From Acholeplasmataceae bacterium (GTDB lineage: Bacteria > Bacillota_I > Bacilli_A > Acholeplasmatales > Acholeplasmataceae): DNA of 12,092 nt. Under the pieces are notes generated by a model, which saw only the letters and a program-made list of their open reading frames with translations, had not been told where the DNA came from and ran no database searches. Below are positions 1-6,085 of the stretch, in pieces. The stretch's first letter is position 1; each line of letters starts with the position of its first letter. Location: positions 1-12,092 of the forward strand of contig JAUSOA010000047.1 of the NCBI GenBank assembly GCA_030656435.1, read 5' to 3'. Made by a program: the position numbers and the translations under genes.

Positions 1-484
1 CAATCGCTACTGCGGTAGTATCTGAACCACCGCGACCTAAAGTCGTTATATCACCAGCATCATTTAACCCTTGAAATCCTGCAACAACAGCAATTTTTCC
101 TTGCTTAAGATGCTTTTCGATATTGGTTGTATCGATATCTAATATTTTATTTTTTGTATGCAATCCACCCGTTTTAATACCTGCTTGAAATCCTGTTAAT
201 GCAACAGCTTCAAACCCATTTTCATTTAAGATCATGGTAAGTAGTGCAATTGATACTTGCTCTCCTGTCGAGATTAACATATCAATTTCCCTTTTTGAGG
301 GATGCTTTGATGCTTGCTTTGCCATTTCAAGTAAGTGATTTGTCGTTTTTCCCATTGCTGATACTACAACAACAACATTTTCAAATGATTCCTTCTTTTT
401 GATGATTCGTTTTGCTATTTTTTGCATTTTTTCAATGGTCTCTACTGAAGAACCACCAAATTTCATTACAACTGAATTGTCCAT
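1..484 (-). CDS. lysC: Aspartate kinase (aspartokinase), 5' part, cut by the window edge
   Basis: Aspartokinase phosphorylates L-aspartate in the first step of the pathway to diaminopimelate, lysine, threonine and methionine. About 161 N-terminal residues are visible; the rest, including the C-terminal ACT regulatory domains expected in this family, lies beyond position 1. Visible motifs are KFGGSSV near residues 8-14 (nucleotide binding), STGEQVS near residue 70, and GFQG followed by TTLGRGGSDTTAVA at the window edge (the aspartate-binding part of the amino acid kinase fold). The ATG at 484-482 lies 3 bases after the lysA stop, with an AGGA-rich site inside the end of lysA. The two genes are therefore cotranscribed and share the upstream lysine riboswitch, which suggests this is the lysine-controlled isozyme. 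Family assignment is secure; the allosteric class cannot be seen. Confidence 0.95.
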   Translation of the reverse strand, partial: MDNSVVMKFGGSSVETIEKMQKIAKRIIKKKESFENVVVVVSAMGKTTNHLLEMAKQASKHPSKREIDMLISTGEQVSIALLTMILNENGFEAVALTGFQAGIKTGGLHTKNKILDIDTTNIEKHLKQGKIAVVAGFQGLNDAGDITTLGRGGSDTTAVAI

Positions 485-487
485 TTT

Positions 488-1792
488 CTATTTTCCTAAT
501 CTTATATCGCTTCTTAATAAATCCTGATATGTCTCTCTTTTGACAACCAACTTCGTTTTTCCATTGGATGCAAATACTACAGCTGGCTTTAATAGTCTAT
601 TATAATTTGAACTCATCGAATAATGATATGCACCTGTTGAGTATACGACTAACAAATCATTTTCCTTTGGAATAGGAAGCATAATATCCTTGATTATAAT
701 ATCGCCTGTTTCACAAGCTTTACCTGTAACAGTATAATTTTTTTCGACTTTATCCATCATTCTATTTCCCAAGGATGCATTATATTTAGCTTGATATAGT
801 GCTGTTCTAATGTGATCAGCCATCGAGCCATCAACAAAAACAAAGTTTTTTCCACCAAATGTTTCCTTTGTTCCGCTGATTGTATAAAGTGTATACCCTG
901 CTTCAGCAACAATTGCACGTCCTGGTTCAATTAAAATTTTTGGTGTCTTAATACCAAGCCCAATAGACTCCTGATGAATGGTATCTAATATTTTAGGCAG
1001 AAAAGTTTCCAGAGAAAAGGGATGGTCTTCATTTGTATAATGTGCTCCAAATCCACCACCAAGATTCAATTCCTTCACTTCAATTCCTAACTGTTTTTGA
1101 ATATGCGCACAATATTTTAAATTGGTAACAGCTAGCTCTTTAAACGAATTTTCTTCAAATATTTGAGAGCCAATATGACTGTGAAAACCAACGAAGTCAA
1201 AAGAAGGATGGTTATGGATCAATTGAATCAAAAATAGTGTTTTTGGATCAAATATACTCACTCCAAATTTAGAGTCATTTTTGGTAGTACGAATATATTC
1301 ATGCGTGTGTGCATCGATACCTGGATTGATTCTAAGCATCACTCTAATTTTTCTATCTTTTTCAACCAATAGAGATAAACGATTGAATTCATCAGCATTA
1401 TCGATAACAATCGTCCCAATCCGATGCTCTAAAGCCATTTTTAGTTCTTCAACTGACTTATTATTTCCATGAAAAAAGATCTTTGATACAGGAAAGCCCG
1501 AATGAATTGCAGTAAACATTTCGCCACCAGATACCACATCTAGTGATAAACCTTCTTCTTTGATCAGCTCACACATTGATAGATTTAAAAATGCTTTCGA
1601 TGCATAAATGATTTCCGTTTTTACGATGTGATGTTGAAATCCATTTAAAAATGTTTTGCACTGCTTTCTTATTTTACTTTCATCCATCACATATAAAGGT
1701 GTTCCATAATTCTTGACTAACTCAAGAACATCGACCTCTCCGATTTCAAGATGATTTAATTGATTTACACTCCAATTATTACTCATAAACAC
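488..1792 (-). CDS. lysA: Diaminopimelate decarboxylase
   Basis: This PLP enzyme decarboxylates meso-diaminopimelate to L-lysine, the last step of lysine synthesis. It is a fold-type III decarboxylase of about 430 residues, the usual length. Motifs in order are the PLP lysine in IIYASKAF (K66), HSHIGSQI near 205, LNLGGGFGAHY near 243, EPGRAIVAEAGYTLY near 292, the substrate cysteine in ACETGDI near 360, and GAYHYSMSSNYN near 388. Two starts are possible. A GTG at 1792-1790 lies 5 bases after the AAAGGAG site. An ATG at 1786-1784 lies 11 bases after it and gives a protein two residues shorter. Spacing favours GTG and codon preference favours ATG. The gene leads the operon with lysC and sits behind a lysine riboswitch, so high lysine should switch it off. 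Confidence 0.96.
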   Translation of the reverse strand: MFMSNNWSVNQLNHLEIGEVDVLELVKNYGTPLYVMDESKIRKQCKTFLNGFQHHIVKTEIIYASKAFLNLSMCELIKEEGLSLDVVSGGEMFTAIHSGFPVSKIFFHGNNKSVEELKMALEHRIGTIVIDNADEFNRLSLLVEKDRKIRVMLRINPGIDAHTHEYIRTTKNDSKFGVSIFDPKTLFLIQLIHNHPSFDFVGFHSHIGSQIFEENSFKELAVTNLKYCAHIQKQLGIEVKELNLGGGFGAHYTNEDHPFSLETFLPKILDTIHQESIGLGIKTPKILIEPGRAIVAEAGYTLYTISGTKETFGGKNFVFVDGSMADHIRTALYQAKYNASLGNRMMDKVEKNYTVTGKACETGDIIIKDIMLPIPKENDLLVVYSTGAYHYSMSSNYNRLLKPAVVFASNGKTKLVVKRETYQDLLRSDIRLGK

Positions 1793-1810
1793 ATGTTCTC
1801 CTTTGGTATA

Positions 1811-1841
1811 AAAATAAAAACCACAGCAAAAGCCAGTGGTT
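1811..1841 (-). terminator. Intrinsic terminator of the lysine riboswitch
   Basis: On the minus strand AACCAC and GTGGTT form a stem, with GGC/GCT pairing inside it and a T bulge, around a TTTT loop. TTTTTATTTT follows directly at 1820-1811. It lies between the riboswitch aptamer and the lysA ribosome binding site, which is the standard arrangement for lysine-induced premature termination. The competing anti-terminator pairing could not be settled by eye. Confidence 0.85.
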
Positions 1842-2016
1842 CAATAGAACGATGCTCTTGCCCTTCCACGGTAAAGCGCAATCCTTTTGAGTTGGGCAAC
1901 CCAATGGAACAGTCATATGTTTATTCAACATATGCCCAGCATAATTTCAATGCTTCGGCGTCATTCCCTTTCCCTTACGGTACTATTGATTTAACGCAGC
2001 CTCTTTATTCGTGGTT
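1842..2016 (-). ncRNA. Lysine riboswitch (L box) aptamer
   Basis: Read on the minus strand, the leader carries the conserved L-box core in order: AGAGGCTGCG, TCAATAGTACCG, AAGGG, CGCCGAAGC (1960-1952), GCTGGGCAT, GTTGAATAA and GACTGT (1914-1909). P3 is seen as AGCAT/ATGCT (1954-1950 with 1942-1938). P4 is seen as CATATGTT/AACATATG (1934-1927 with 1921-1914) closed by GAATA. P5 can be drawn as TTCCA/TGGAA (1909-1905 with 1868-1864) and holds an extra hairpin TTGGG/CCCAA at 1904-1892. P1 is not clear by eye, so the outer borders are approximate. The aptamer is followed by an intrinsic terminator and then lysA-lysC, so lysine binding should stop transcription early. The class assignment rests on matches to the known Bacillus lysC leader. 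Confidence 0.93.
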
Positions 2017-2032
2017 ATTTAATTACGTGAAA

Positions 2033-2061
2033 AGAATAACACATTCATTTTAAAATGTCTA
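2033..2061 (-). promoter_or_regulatory. Likely promoter of the lysine riboswitch-lysA-lysC operon
   Basis: On the minus strand TAGACA (2061-2056, five of six bases of the -35 consensus) is followed after 17 bases by TATTCT (2038-2033, four of six of the -10). Transcription would start near 2026, just before the riboswitch aptamer. A second option, TTTACA (2073-2068) with TAAAAT (2052-2047) at 15 bases, is less well spaced. Confidence 0.55.
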
Positions 2062-2122
2062 TAAAAATGTAAAAAATTTTCATATTGCTTACATGATTTT
2101 TGAAAAGTCATAAAAATGTAAG
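2061..2122. repeat. Direct repeat and dyad between the divergent lysA and kinase promoters
   Basis: The 12-mer ATAAAAATGTAA occurs at 2061-2072 and again at 2110-2121, 49 bp apart start to start. The second copy is also one arm of an imperfect dyad, CTTACAT (2088-2094) with ATGTAAG (2116-2122). The elements lie upstream of both divergent start sites, where a regulator could bind. AT-rich intergenic DNA produces such repeats by chance fairly often, so function is only a possibility. Confidence 0.4.
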
Positions 2123-2150
2123 AAGTCTTCTTCGTGATGAGTTCTATAAA

Positions 2151-2159
2151 TGGTATAAT
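2151..2159 (+). promoter_or_regulatory. Extended -10 promoter for the hybrid kinase
   Basis: TGGTATAAT is a perfect -10 (TATAAT, 2154-2159) with the upstream TGn extension. The -35 region at 17 bp (TTCGTG, 2131-2136) is poor, which is common for extended -10 promoters. Transcription would start near 2166 and leave a short leader of about 34 bases. Confidence 0.65.
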
Positions 2160-2199
2160 TGGAGTTAAAGAATAACAATAATTATGAATGGTGAGTGTA

Positions 2200-3843
2200 A
2201 TGAAAAAAGAAGACTACCAAATTAAACATCAGAATCAGCAAAACATAATAGAAAAAAAGAATATTAGGGATTTCTTCCTCTATTATAGTCAGCAGGCTTC
2301 AAATACTGGTTTTTGGTATATAGATGTTGAATCAAATACATTAACATGGTCAGATGAAACTTATATTCTCCTTGGAATTCCAAAAATTGAAGATATTTCA
2401 TTAAAAACCTTTATTGGTTTAGTCCATCCAGAAGACAAAGATTATGTTATCAAGTATTGGAATGATTTTAAGGATTTAGGTAAGGGCTATACAATTCGAT
2501 ATCGTGTGATTGTCAATGAAAAAACTTTGTGGCTAGAAGCACGCTCTCTTGTAGAACTCAACGAAAGACAAGAAGTCATCGGACTCTTTGGAACACTAGA
2601 GGATGTCACTATACAGGTCAATGAACAAATTGAAGCAGAAAATTATCGGTTGAAACTCGAAAATATCATTCGTGAAAAGACGATAGAACTTGAAAAAGCA
2701 ATATCTCAAGCAAAATCATCAAATCAAGTCAAGACTAGCTTCCTATCCAATATGAGCCATGAAATTCGAACACCAATGAACGCAATCATTGGATTTACGC
2801 ATTTACTTGAAGAGAAGATTACAGATTCAGAACAAAAGGAATATTTAGATAGAATTAATGATGCCTCAAAGCATCTTCTTGGAATTGTTAATGATATTTT
2901 GGACTTATCCAAAATTGAAGCAGGAAAAATGGTTTTAGAGGAAAGAGCATTTAGTCTAGATAAACTAATTAATGAGGTTAGATCCCTTGTAAGTGAAATA
3001 GTGAAGGCTAAAAAACTCTATATTGATATTGAAAAAATAGACTGTCCTGAGGTTTTAATTGGGGATGCAAGTCGCATTAGACAAATACTAATCAATTTAT
3101 TGAGTAATGCAGTTAAATTCACTGACACCGGTGGAATCAGTCTTGTTATTTTTATGGAAGAAAAGCATGATCAAAATGTGAGAATGGGGTTCAAAGTTAA
3201 AGATACTGGAATCGGAATGACCGAGGAGCAGCAAAAAAGACTATTCCAAGAATTTGAGCAAGCTGATTCTTCAACAACTAGACTATATGGAGGAACAGGA
3301 CTCGGCTTATCCATATCTAAAAAATTATCTGAACTGATGAATGGAACACTAACTGTCGAAAGTAGACTGAATGAAGGCAGTGAGTTTATTCTATCGATTC
3401 CATTGATAGTTGACGAACAAGAGTCAACTTTGAAATCGATTCATTTAGAGGATTCAAATGAATCTAAACCAAAGACTGGATCAAAAATACTAGTTGCCGA
3501 AGATAATTTTTTAAGTCAAAAACTTGCACATCGTATTCTAACGAATATGGGTATGGTTGTAGCAGTCGCCAATAATGGAAAGGTTGCAGTTGACCTTGTG
3601 AAATCAAATATTTATGATCTAATCATTTTAGATATTCAAATGCCTATCATGGATGGAATTGAAGCAACCAAACAAATTCGAGCATTTAATCAAGAGACTC
3701 CAATCCTAGCCTTAACTGCAAATGCATTTTCTGAGGATCGTGCCCTATGTTTAGAGGCTGGAATGAATGACTATATTTCAAAGCCTATCGATCCTAAATC
3801 GCTTAGCAAAGTTCTTTCCAACTGGATTCCAGAAGATAAATAA
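2200..3843 (+). CDS. Soluble hybrid sensor histidine kinase (PAS-HisKA-HATPase-REC)
   Basis: This is a two-component signalling kinase with its own receiver domain. Counting from the ATG at 2200 (547 residues), a PAS fold with C-terminal PAC strands spans about 30-140 and a short helical linker about 141-175. HisKA holds the phospho-acceptor H187 in SNMSHEIRTPMNAI. HATPase_c follows, with N303 in LLSNAVKFT, DTGIGM near 335 and GGTGLGLS near 364. The receiver runs from about 429 to 545, with ED at 434-435, phospho-acceptor D478 in ILDIQMPIMDG, T506 and K528. All catalytic residues look intact. No signal peptide or membrane segment is present, so it should sense a cytoplasmic signal through PAS. 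An in-frame ATG at 2188 is also possible, but GGTGAG at 2190-2195 sits 4 bases before 2200 and favours the shorter form. No response regulator or Hpt gene is adjacent, so the partner is unknown. Confidence 0.93.
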   Translation: MKKEDYQIKHQNQQNIIEKKNIRDFFLYYSQQASNTGFWYIDVESNTLTWSDETYILLGIPKIEDISLKTFIGLVHPEDKDYVIKYWNDFKDLGKGYTIRYRVIVNEKTLWLEARSLVELNERQEVIGLFGTLEDVTIQVNEQIEAENYRLKLENIIREKTIELEKAISQAKSSNQVKTSFLSNMSHEIRTPMNAIIGFTHLLEEKITDSEQKEYLDRINDASKHLLGIVNDILDLSKIEAGKMVLEERAFSLDKLINEVRSLVSEIVKAKKLYIDIEKIDCPEVLIGDASRIRQILINLLSNAVKFTDTGGISLVIFMEEKHDQNVRMGFKVKDTGIGMTEEQQKRLFQEFEQADSSTTRLYGGTGLGLSISKKLSELMNGTLTVESRLNEGSEFILSIPLIVDEQESTLKSIHLEDSNESKPKTGSKILVAEDNFLSQKLAHRILTNMGMVVAVANNGKVAVDLVKSNIYDLIILDIQMPIMDGIEATKQIRAFNQETPILALTANAFSEDRALCLEAGMNDYISKPIDPKSLSKVLSNWIPEDK

Positions 3844-3844
3844 G

Positions 3845-3872
3845 AAAAAAGACATCGCAATGTCTTTTTTTT
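3845..3872. terminator. Bidirectional intrinsic terminator
   Basis: A perfect 11-bp stem, AAAAAAGACAT (3845-3855) with ATGTCTTTTTT (3860-3870), encloses a CGCA loop. T runs lie on the 3' side in both directions. It sits 1 base after the kinase stop codon and 3 bases from the stop end of the convergent amidohydrolase gene, so it can serve both. Confidence 0.92.
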
Positions 3873-3875
3873 GTA

Positions 3876-5003
3876 TTAGAATATATTCAGCAATTTTGAA
3901 ATCCTAATATAGAGTTCAACACCCTTTTCTAAAACAATTTCATCAAAATTGAAGTAGCAACTGTGTAGTGGGTGGATAAATCCTAAGCTATCATTTTTGG
4001 TACCTAACATTACAAACATTCCTGGAACCTTTTGTTGATAGAATGCAAAATCTTCAGCAAACATCATCGGCTTTAAGATTTTATATTCAGCTTTTTCCAT
4101 GCTACCTTCTAGCATGTGGAAAAGCTTTTCATCATTTACAACAGGTGGATAATAATCAATAATATCGTTTTTCACTGTAACATCAAATGACAAAGATATA
4201 CCTTTGTCAATATCTCTCATTTTTTTCTTGATGGAATCATATACATTTTGATTGAAGCTTCGAATCGTCCCTGTCATTAAAACATCTTGGGCAATAATAT
4301 TTCTTGCCTCACCACCGTGCGTGGTACCAATCGTTATGACTGCGGGATCTAGGGGATCTAAAAATCTTGAAATGATGGAATGATATTGAGTGACTAGATG
4401 AGAGGCAGCTAGTATCGCATCATGACCTAGATGTGGTTGTGCGCCGTGTGCACTTATTCCTTGAATATGTAAGTTAAATTCACCGTTTTGTGCCATCATC
4501 GGACCATTGGTCAAACCATAGAGTCCCTCTTCAAGTCCAGGATATAGATGAATTCCAAAAATATGTTGAATATTATACTTTTCGAAAACTCCTTCTTCAA
4601 TAATGATCTTGGCACCACCAGGACCTTCTTCTGCAGGCTGAAAAATAAAGACGATTGTTTTGTTCAAGTCCTTTAATTTTGAAACATATTCGGCAAATCC
4701 TAAAAGCATAGCCATGTGTCCATCATGACCACAAGCATGCATTTTACCTTCGTGCTTGGATAAAAAGCTTGCACCTGTTAATTCTTTGACAGGTAATGCA
4801 TCCATATCAGAACGAAAAGCGATAGCCTCATCGCTTTTCCCCTTTTTTACTGCAATCAAACCTGTTTTAGCAGTAGACTTAGTTTCATAACCCATGGATT
4901 CAAGTTCTTTTTTCACATATTCACTCGTCATATATAAGTCAAATGCAAGCTCTGGTATTTGGTGAAGATCTCTTCTATAATTTTTTAATTTTTGATAATT
5001 CAT
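3876..5003 (-). CDS. M20-family metal-dependent amidohydrolase
   Basis: This is a di-metal hydrolase of the M20 amidohydrolase group (N-acyl-amino-acid, hippurate and N-acetyl-diaminopimelate deacylases) and should be cytoplasmic. It has 375 residues, the family's usual length. The metal and catalytic residues are present: C91 and H93 in MHACGHDGHM, E125-E126 in FQPAEEGPGG, H152 in GIHLYP, and H347 in HPLHSCYFNFDE near the C-terminus. The lid (dimerisation) domain spans about 175-285 and contains GISAHGAQPH. The N-terminal RRDLHQIPEL is typical of the group. Its ATG overlaps the stop of the upstream ogt gene as ATGA, so translation is probably coupled. N-acetyldiaminopimelate deacetylase (DapL) is possible given the lysine genes nearby, but it is in a different transcription unit and the motifs do not set the substrate. 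Confidence 0.9.
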   Translation of the reverse strand: MNYQKLKNYRRDLHQIPELAFDLYMTSEYVKKELESMGYETKSTAKTGLIAVKKGKSDEAIAFRSDMDALPVKELTGASFLSKHEGKMHACGHDGHMAMLLGFAEYVSKLKDLNKTIVFIFQPAEEGPGGAKIIIEEGVFEKYNIQHIFGIHLYPGLEEGLYGLTNGPMMAQNGEFNLHIQGISAHGAQPHLGHDAILAASHLVTQYHSIISRFLDPLDPAVITIGTTHGGEARNIIAQDVLMTGTIRSFNQNVYDSIKKKMRDIDKGISLSFDVTVKNDIIDYYPPVVNDEKLFHMLEGSMEKAEYKILKPMMFAEDFAFYQQKVPGMFVMLGTKNDSLGFIHPLHSCYFNFDEIVLEKGVELYIRISKLLNIF

Positions 5004-5467
5004 GCATTTTCCTCATTGTTTTTCTCATGGTCTAGTAATATTTTTTTTATATGTGTATAGGTTTTTCCGGAATACCCAGTTAGGCTTCCATCCTTGCCAA
5101 TCACTCGGTGGCATGGAACAACAATACCAATTGGATTTCTCTTACATGCTTGTCCAACTGCACGTACTGCCTTTGGATTATGAAGGTGATTCGCGATATC
5201 CTGATAACTCATTGTTTTTCCATAGGGTATTTTTAGCATTTCGCTCCATACAGATCTTTGAAAGGGGGTTCCTTTTTCGAAATCTATAGCAATATCAAAA
5301 TCTTTAATTTGACCCTTAAAATATAAATCCAATTGTTTATTTATTTTCTTTGTTGATGCATTATCTTCAATAGAAACTGCTAGATCGTCAATCATCATCT
5401 CTACGAGTAAGTCATTTTCGAGACGATATGTGATAACTCCTAAAGGACTCTCATACTTCGCGTACAT
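5000..5467 (-). CDS. ogt: Methylated-DNA--protein-cysteine S-methyltransferase (O6-alkylguanine repair)
   Basis: This suicide repair protein moves the alkyl group from O6-methylguanine in DNA to its own cysteine. It has 155 residues, typical of the single-domain Ogt/MGMT form without an Ada domain. A short N-terminal ribonuclease-like domain (about 1-65) precedes the active domain. That domain carries FQRSVWSEMLKIPYGKTMSYQDIA (given here as family landmarks around 69-92), the arginine finger in AVRAVGQA (R102), the NP hinge at 111-112 and the nucleophile C119 in VVPCHRVIG. AAGGGAAG lies 7 bases before the ATG. The gene is 18 bases after the LURP-one gene and overlaps the amidohydrolase by 4 bases (ATGA), so the three form one operon. 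No alkylation-responsive regulator is visible. Confidence 0.95.
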   Translation of the reverse strand: MYAKYESPLGVITYRLENDLLVEMMIDDLAVSIEDNASTKKINKQLDLYFKGQIKDFDIAIDFEKGTPFQRSVWSEMLKIPYGKTMSYQDIANHLHNPKAVRAVGQACKRNPIGIVVPCHRVIGKDGSLTGYSGKTYTHIKKILLDHEKNNEENA

Positions 5468-5485
5468 GTTTGCACTTCCCTTACA

Positions 5486-5986
5486 TTAAAAATGGCGTTT
5501 ATTTTTATTGTCGTGAAACATACTATCAATTAAGATCACAAGTGCTAGATAAAAAACATCATTTTTATCATCGTGAATAGTTATTTGATAGGAATCTCCC
5601 CATGATAACCATTTCTTTGTTACACTAGCAACTTCTTCCATTCCATTAAAAACCTGAAATGAGTGTGCAAAATAATCACCTTCAATGTTAAAATTCATAC
5701 CTTCCTTTTCAACAAAGACTTTGGGTCTAAAGAAAGAAAATTTTCTTTTAACAAGAGCTATTTGGTTTAAATTGGCATCTAACATTAAATAGTTAGGCAT
5801 GATATAAAAAAGTTTTCTTTTGAAGTTGTAGATAACTTCATCATTGGATTGATCTATAAATTTCATCTTCCTATGAATCGAAAAGACCTTACTTTTGACA
5901 TAATAAACAACATTTTGATTTTCATCAAACACCTTGTAACGATCTGTTAGAGAAAATACCTTTTGTTTCAAATAGAAATGTTTCAT
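5486..5986 (-). CDS. LURP-one-related (LOR, tubby-like fold) protein
   Basis: The 166-residue protein resembles the LURP-one-related/DUF567 family (Bacillus YxjI is a relative), which folds as a 12-stranded beta barrel around one hydrophobic helix. The visible pattern fits: repeated short strands rich in Y, F, K and V, such as YLKQKVFSLTDRYKVFDE, recurring K/R-K-x-F/L-F turns near 33-82, and a final hydrophobic helix (VFYLALVILIDSMF, about 144-157) before a basic tail. The biochemical role of bacterial members is not established; phospholipid or membrane association has been suggested for the fold. The ATG at 5986 is chosen because AGAGAGG lies 7 bases upstream; a GTG directly before it is the alternative. 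It leads the operon with ogt and the amidohydrolase. A large dyad and an IS110 insertion lie just upstream and may affect its expression. Confidence 0.8.
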   Translation of the reverse strand: MKHFYLKQKVFSLTDRYKVFDENQNVVYYVKSKVFSIHRKMKFIDQSNDEVIYNFKRKLFYIMPNYLMLDANLNQIALVKRKFSFFRPKVFVEKEGMNFNIEGDYFAHSFQVFNGMEEVASVTKKWLSWGDSYQITIHDDKNDVFYLALVILIDSMFHDNKNKRHF

Positions 5987-6006
5987 CACTTAACCTCTCT
6001 CGTATA

Positions 6007-6044
6007 ATATGTAGTGTAGATTTAGGTTAGACCTAGCTACATAT
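6007..6044. repeat. Nested dyad upstream of the LURP-one operon
   Basis: ATATGTAG (6007-6014) pairs with CTACATAT (6037-6044). Inside it TAGGT (6023-6027) pairs with ACCTA (6031-6035) around TAG, with an unpaired stretch on one side only. It could be a DNA operator. If transcription starts near 6043 from the TATAAA at 6055-6050, it could instead be a hairpin at the very 5' end of the operon mRNA, ending 20 bases before the start codon. Confidence 0.6.
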
Positions 6045-6049
6045 CATGT

Positions 6050-6055
6050 TTTATA
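6050..6055 (-). promoter_or_regulatory. Possible -10 element of the LURP-one operon
   Basis: TATAAA on the minus strand is a reasonable -10. No good -35 stands 17 bp upstream in the present sequence (TTATAA, within the IS end). When the inferred insertion is removed, TGGAAA from the right flank falls at exactly 17 bp. This suggests the promoter was split by the IS110 element. Confidence 0.35.
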
Positions 6056-6070
6056 AGTTTGAAGCCCTGG

Positions 6071-6079
6071 TGTTATAAT
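6071..6079 (+). promoter_or_regulatory. Extended -10 at the IS left end
   Basis: TGTTATAAT is a perfect TATAAT (6074-6079) with a TGn extension. The linear copy has only TTATAA at the -35 position (6051-6056). In a circular form joined at the inferred core, TTGACA from the right end (7632-7637) would sit 17 bp upstream. Transcription would start near 6086, just ahead of the structured non-coding region. Confidence 0.6.
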
Positions 6080-6085
6080 ATAGTC

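Noticed and set aside
1281..1472. Plus-strand open frame inside lysA
   Set aside because: Antisense shadow of a well-supported gene.
1760..2053. A 97-codon open frame on the plus strand between lysA and the kinase
   Set aside because: It runs antisense through the lysine riboswitch and terminator, has no binding site, and its peptide resembles no family.
2724..2912. Minus-strand open frame inside the hybrid kinase
   Set aside because: Antisense to the HisKA coding region; no independent signals.
5002..5289. Plus-strand open frame inside ogt
   Set aside because: Antisense shadow covering the PCHR region of ogt.
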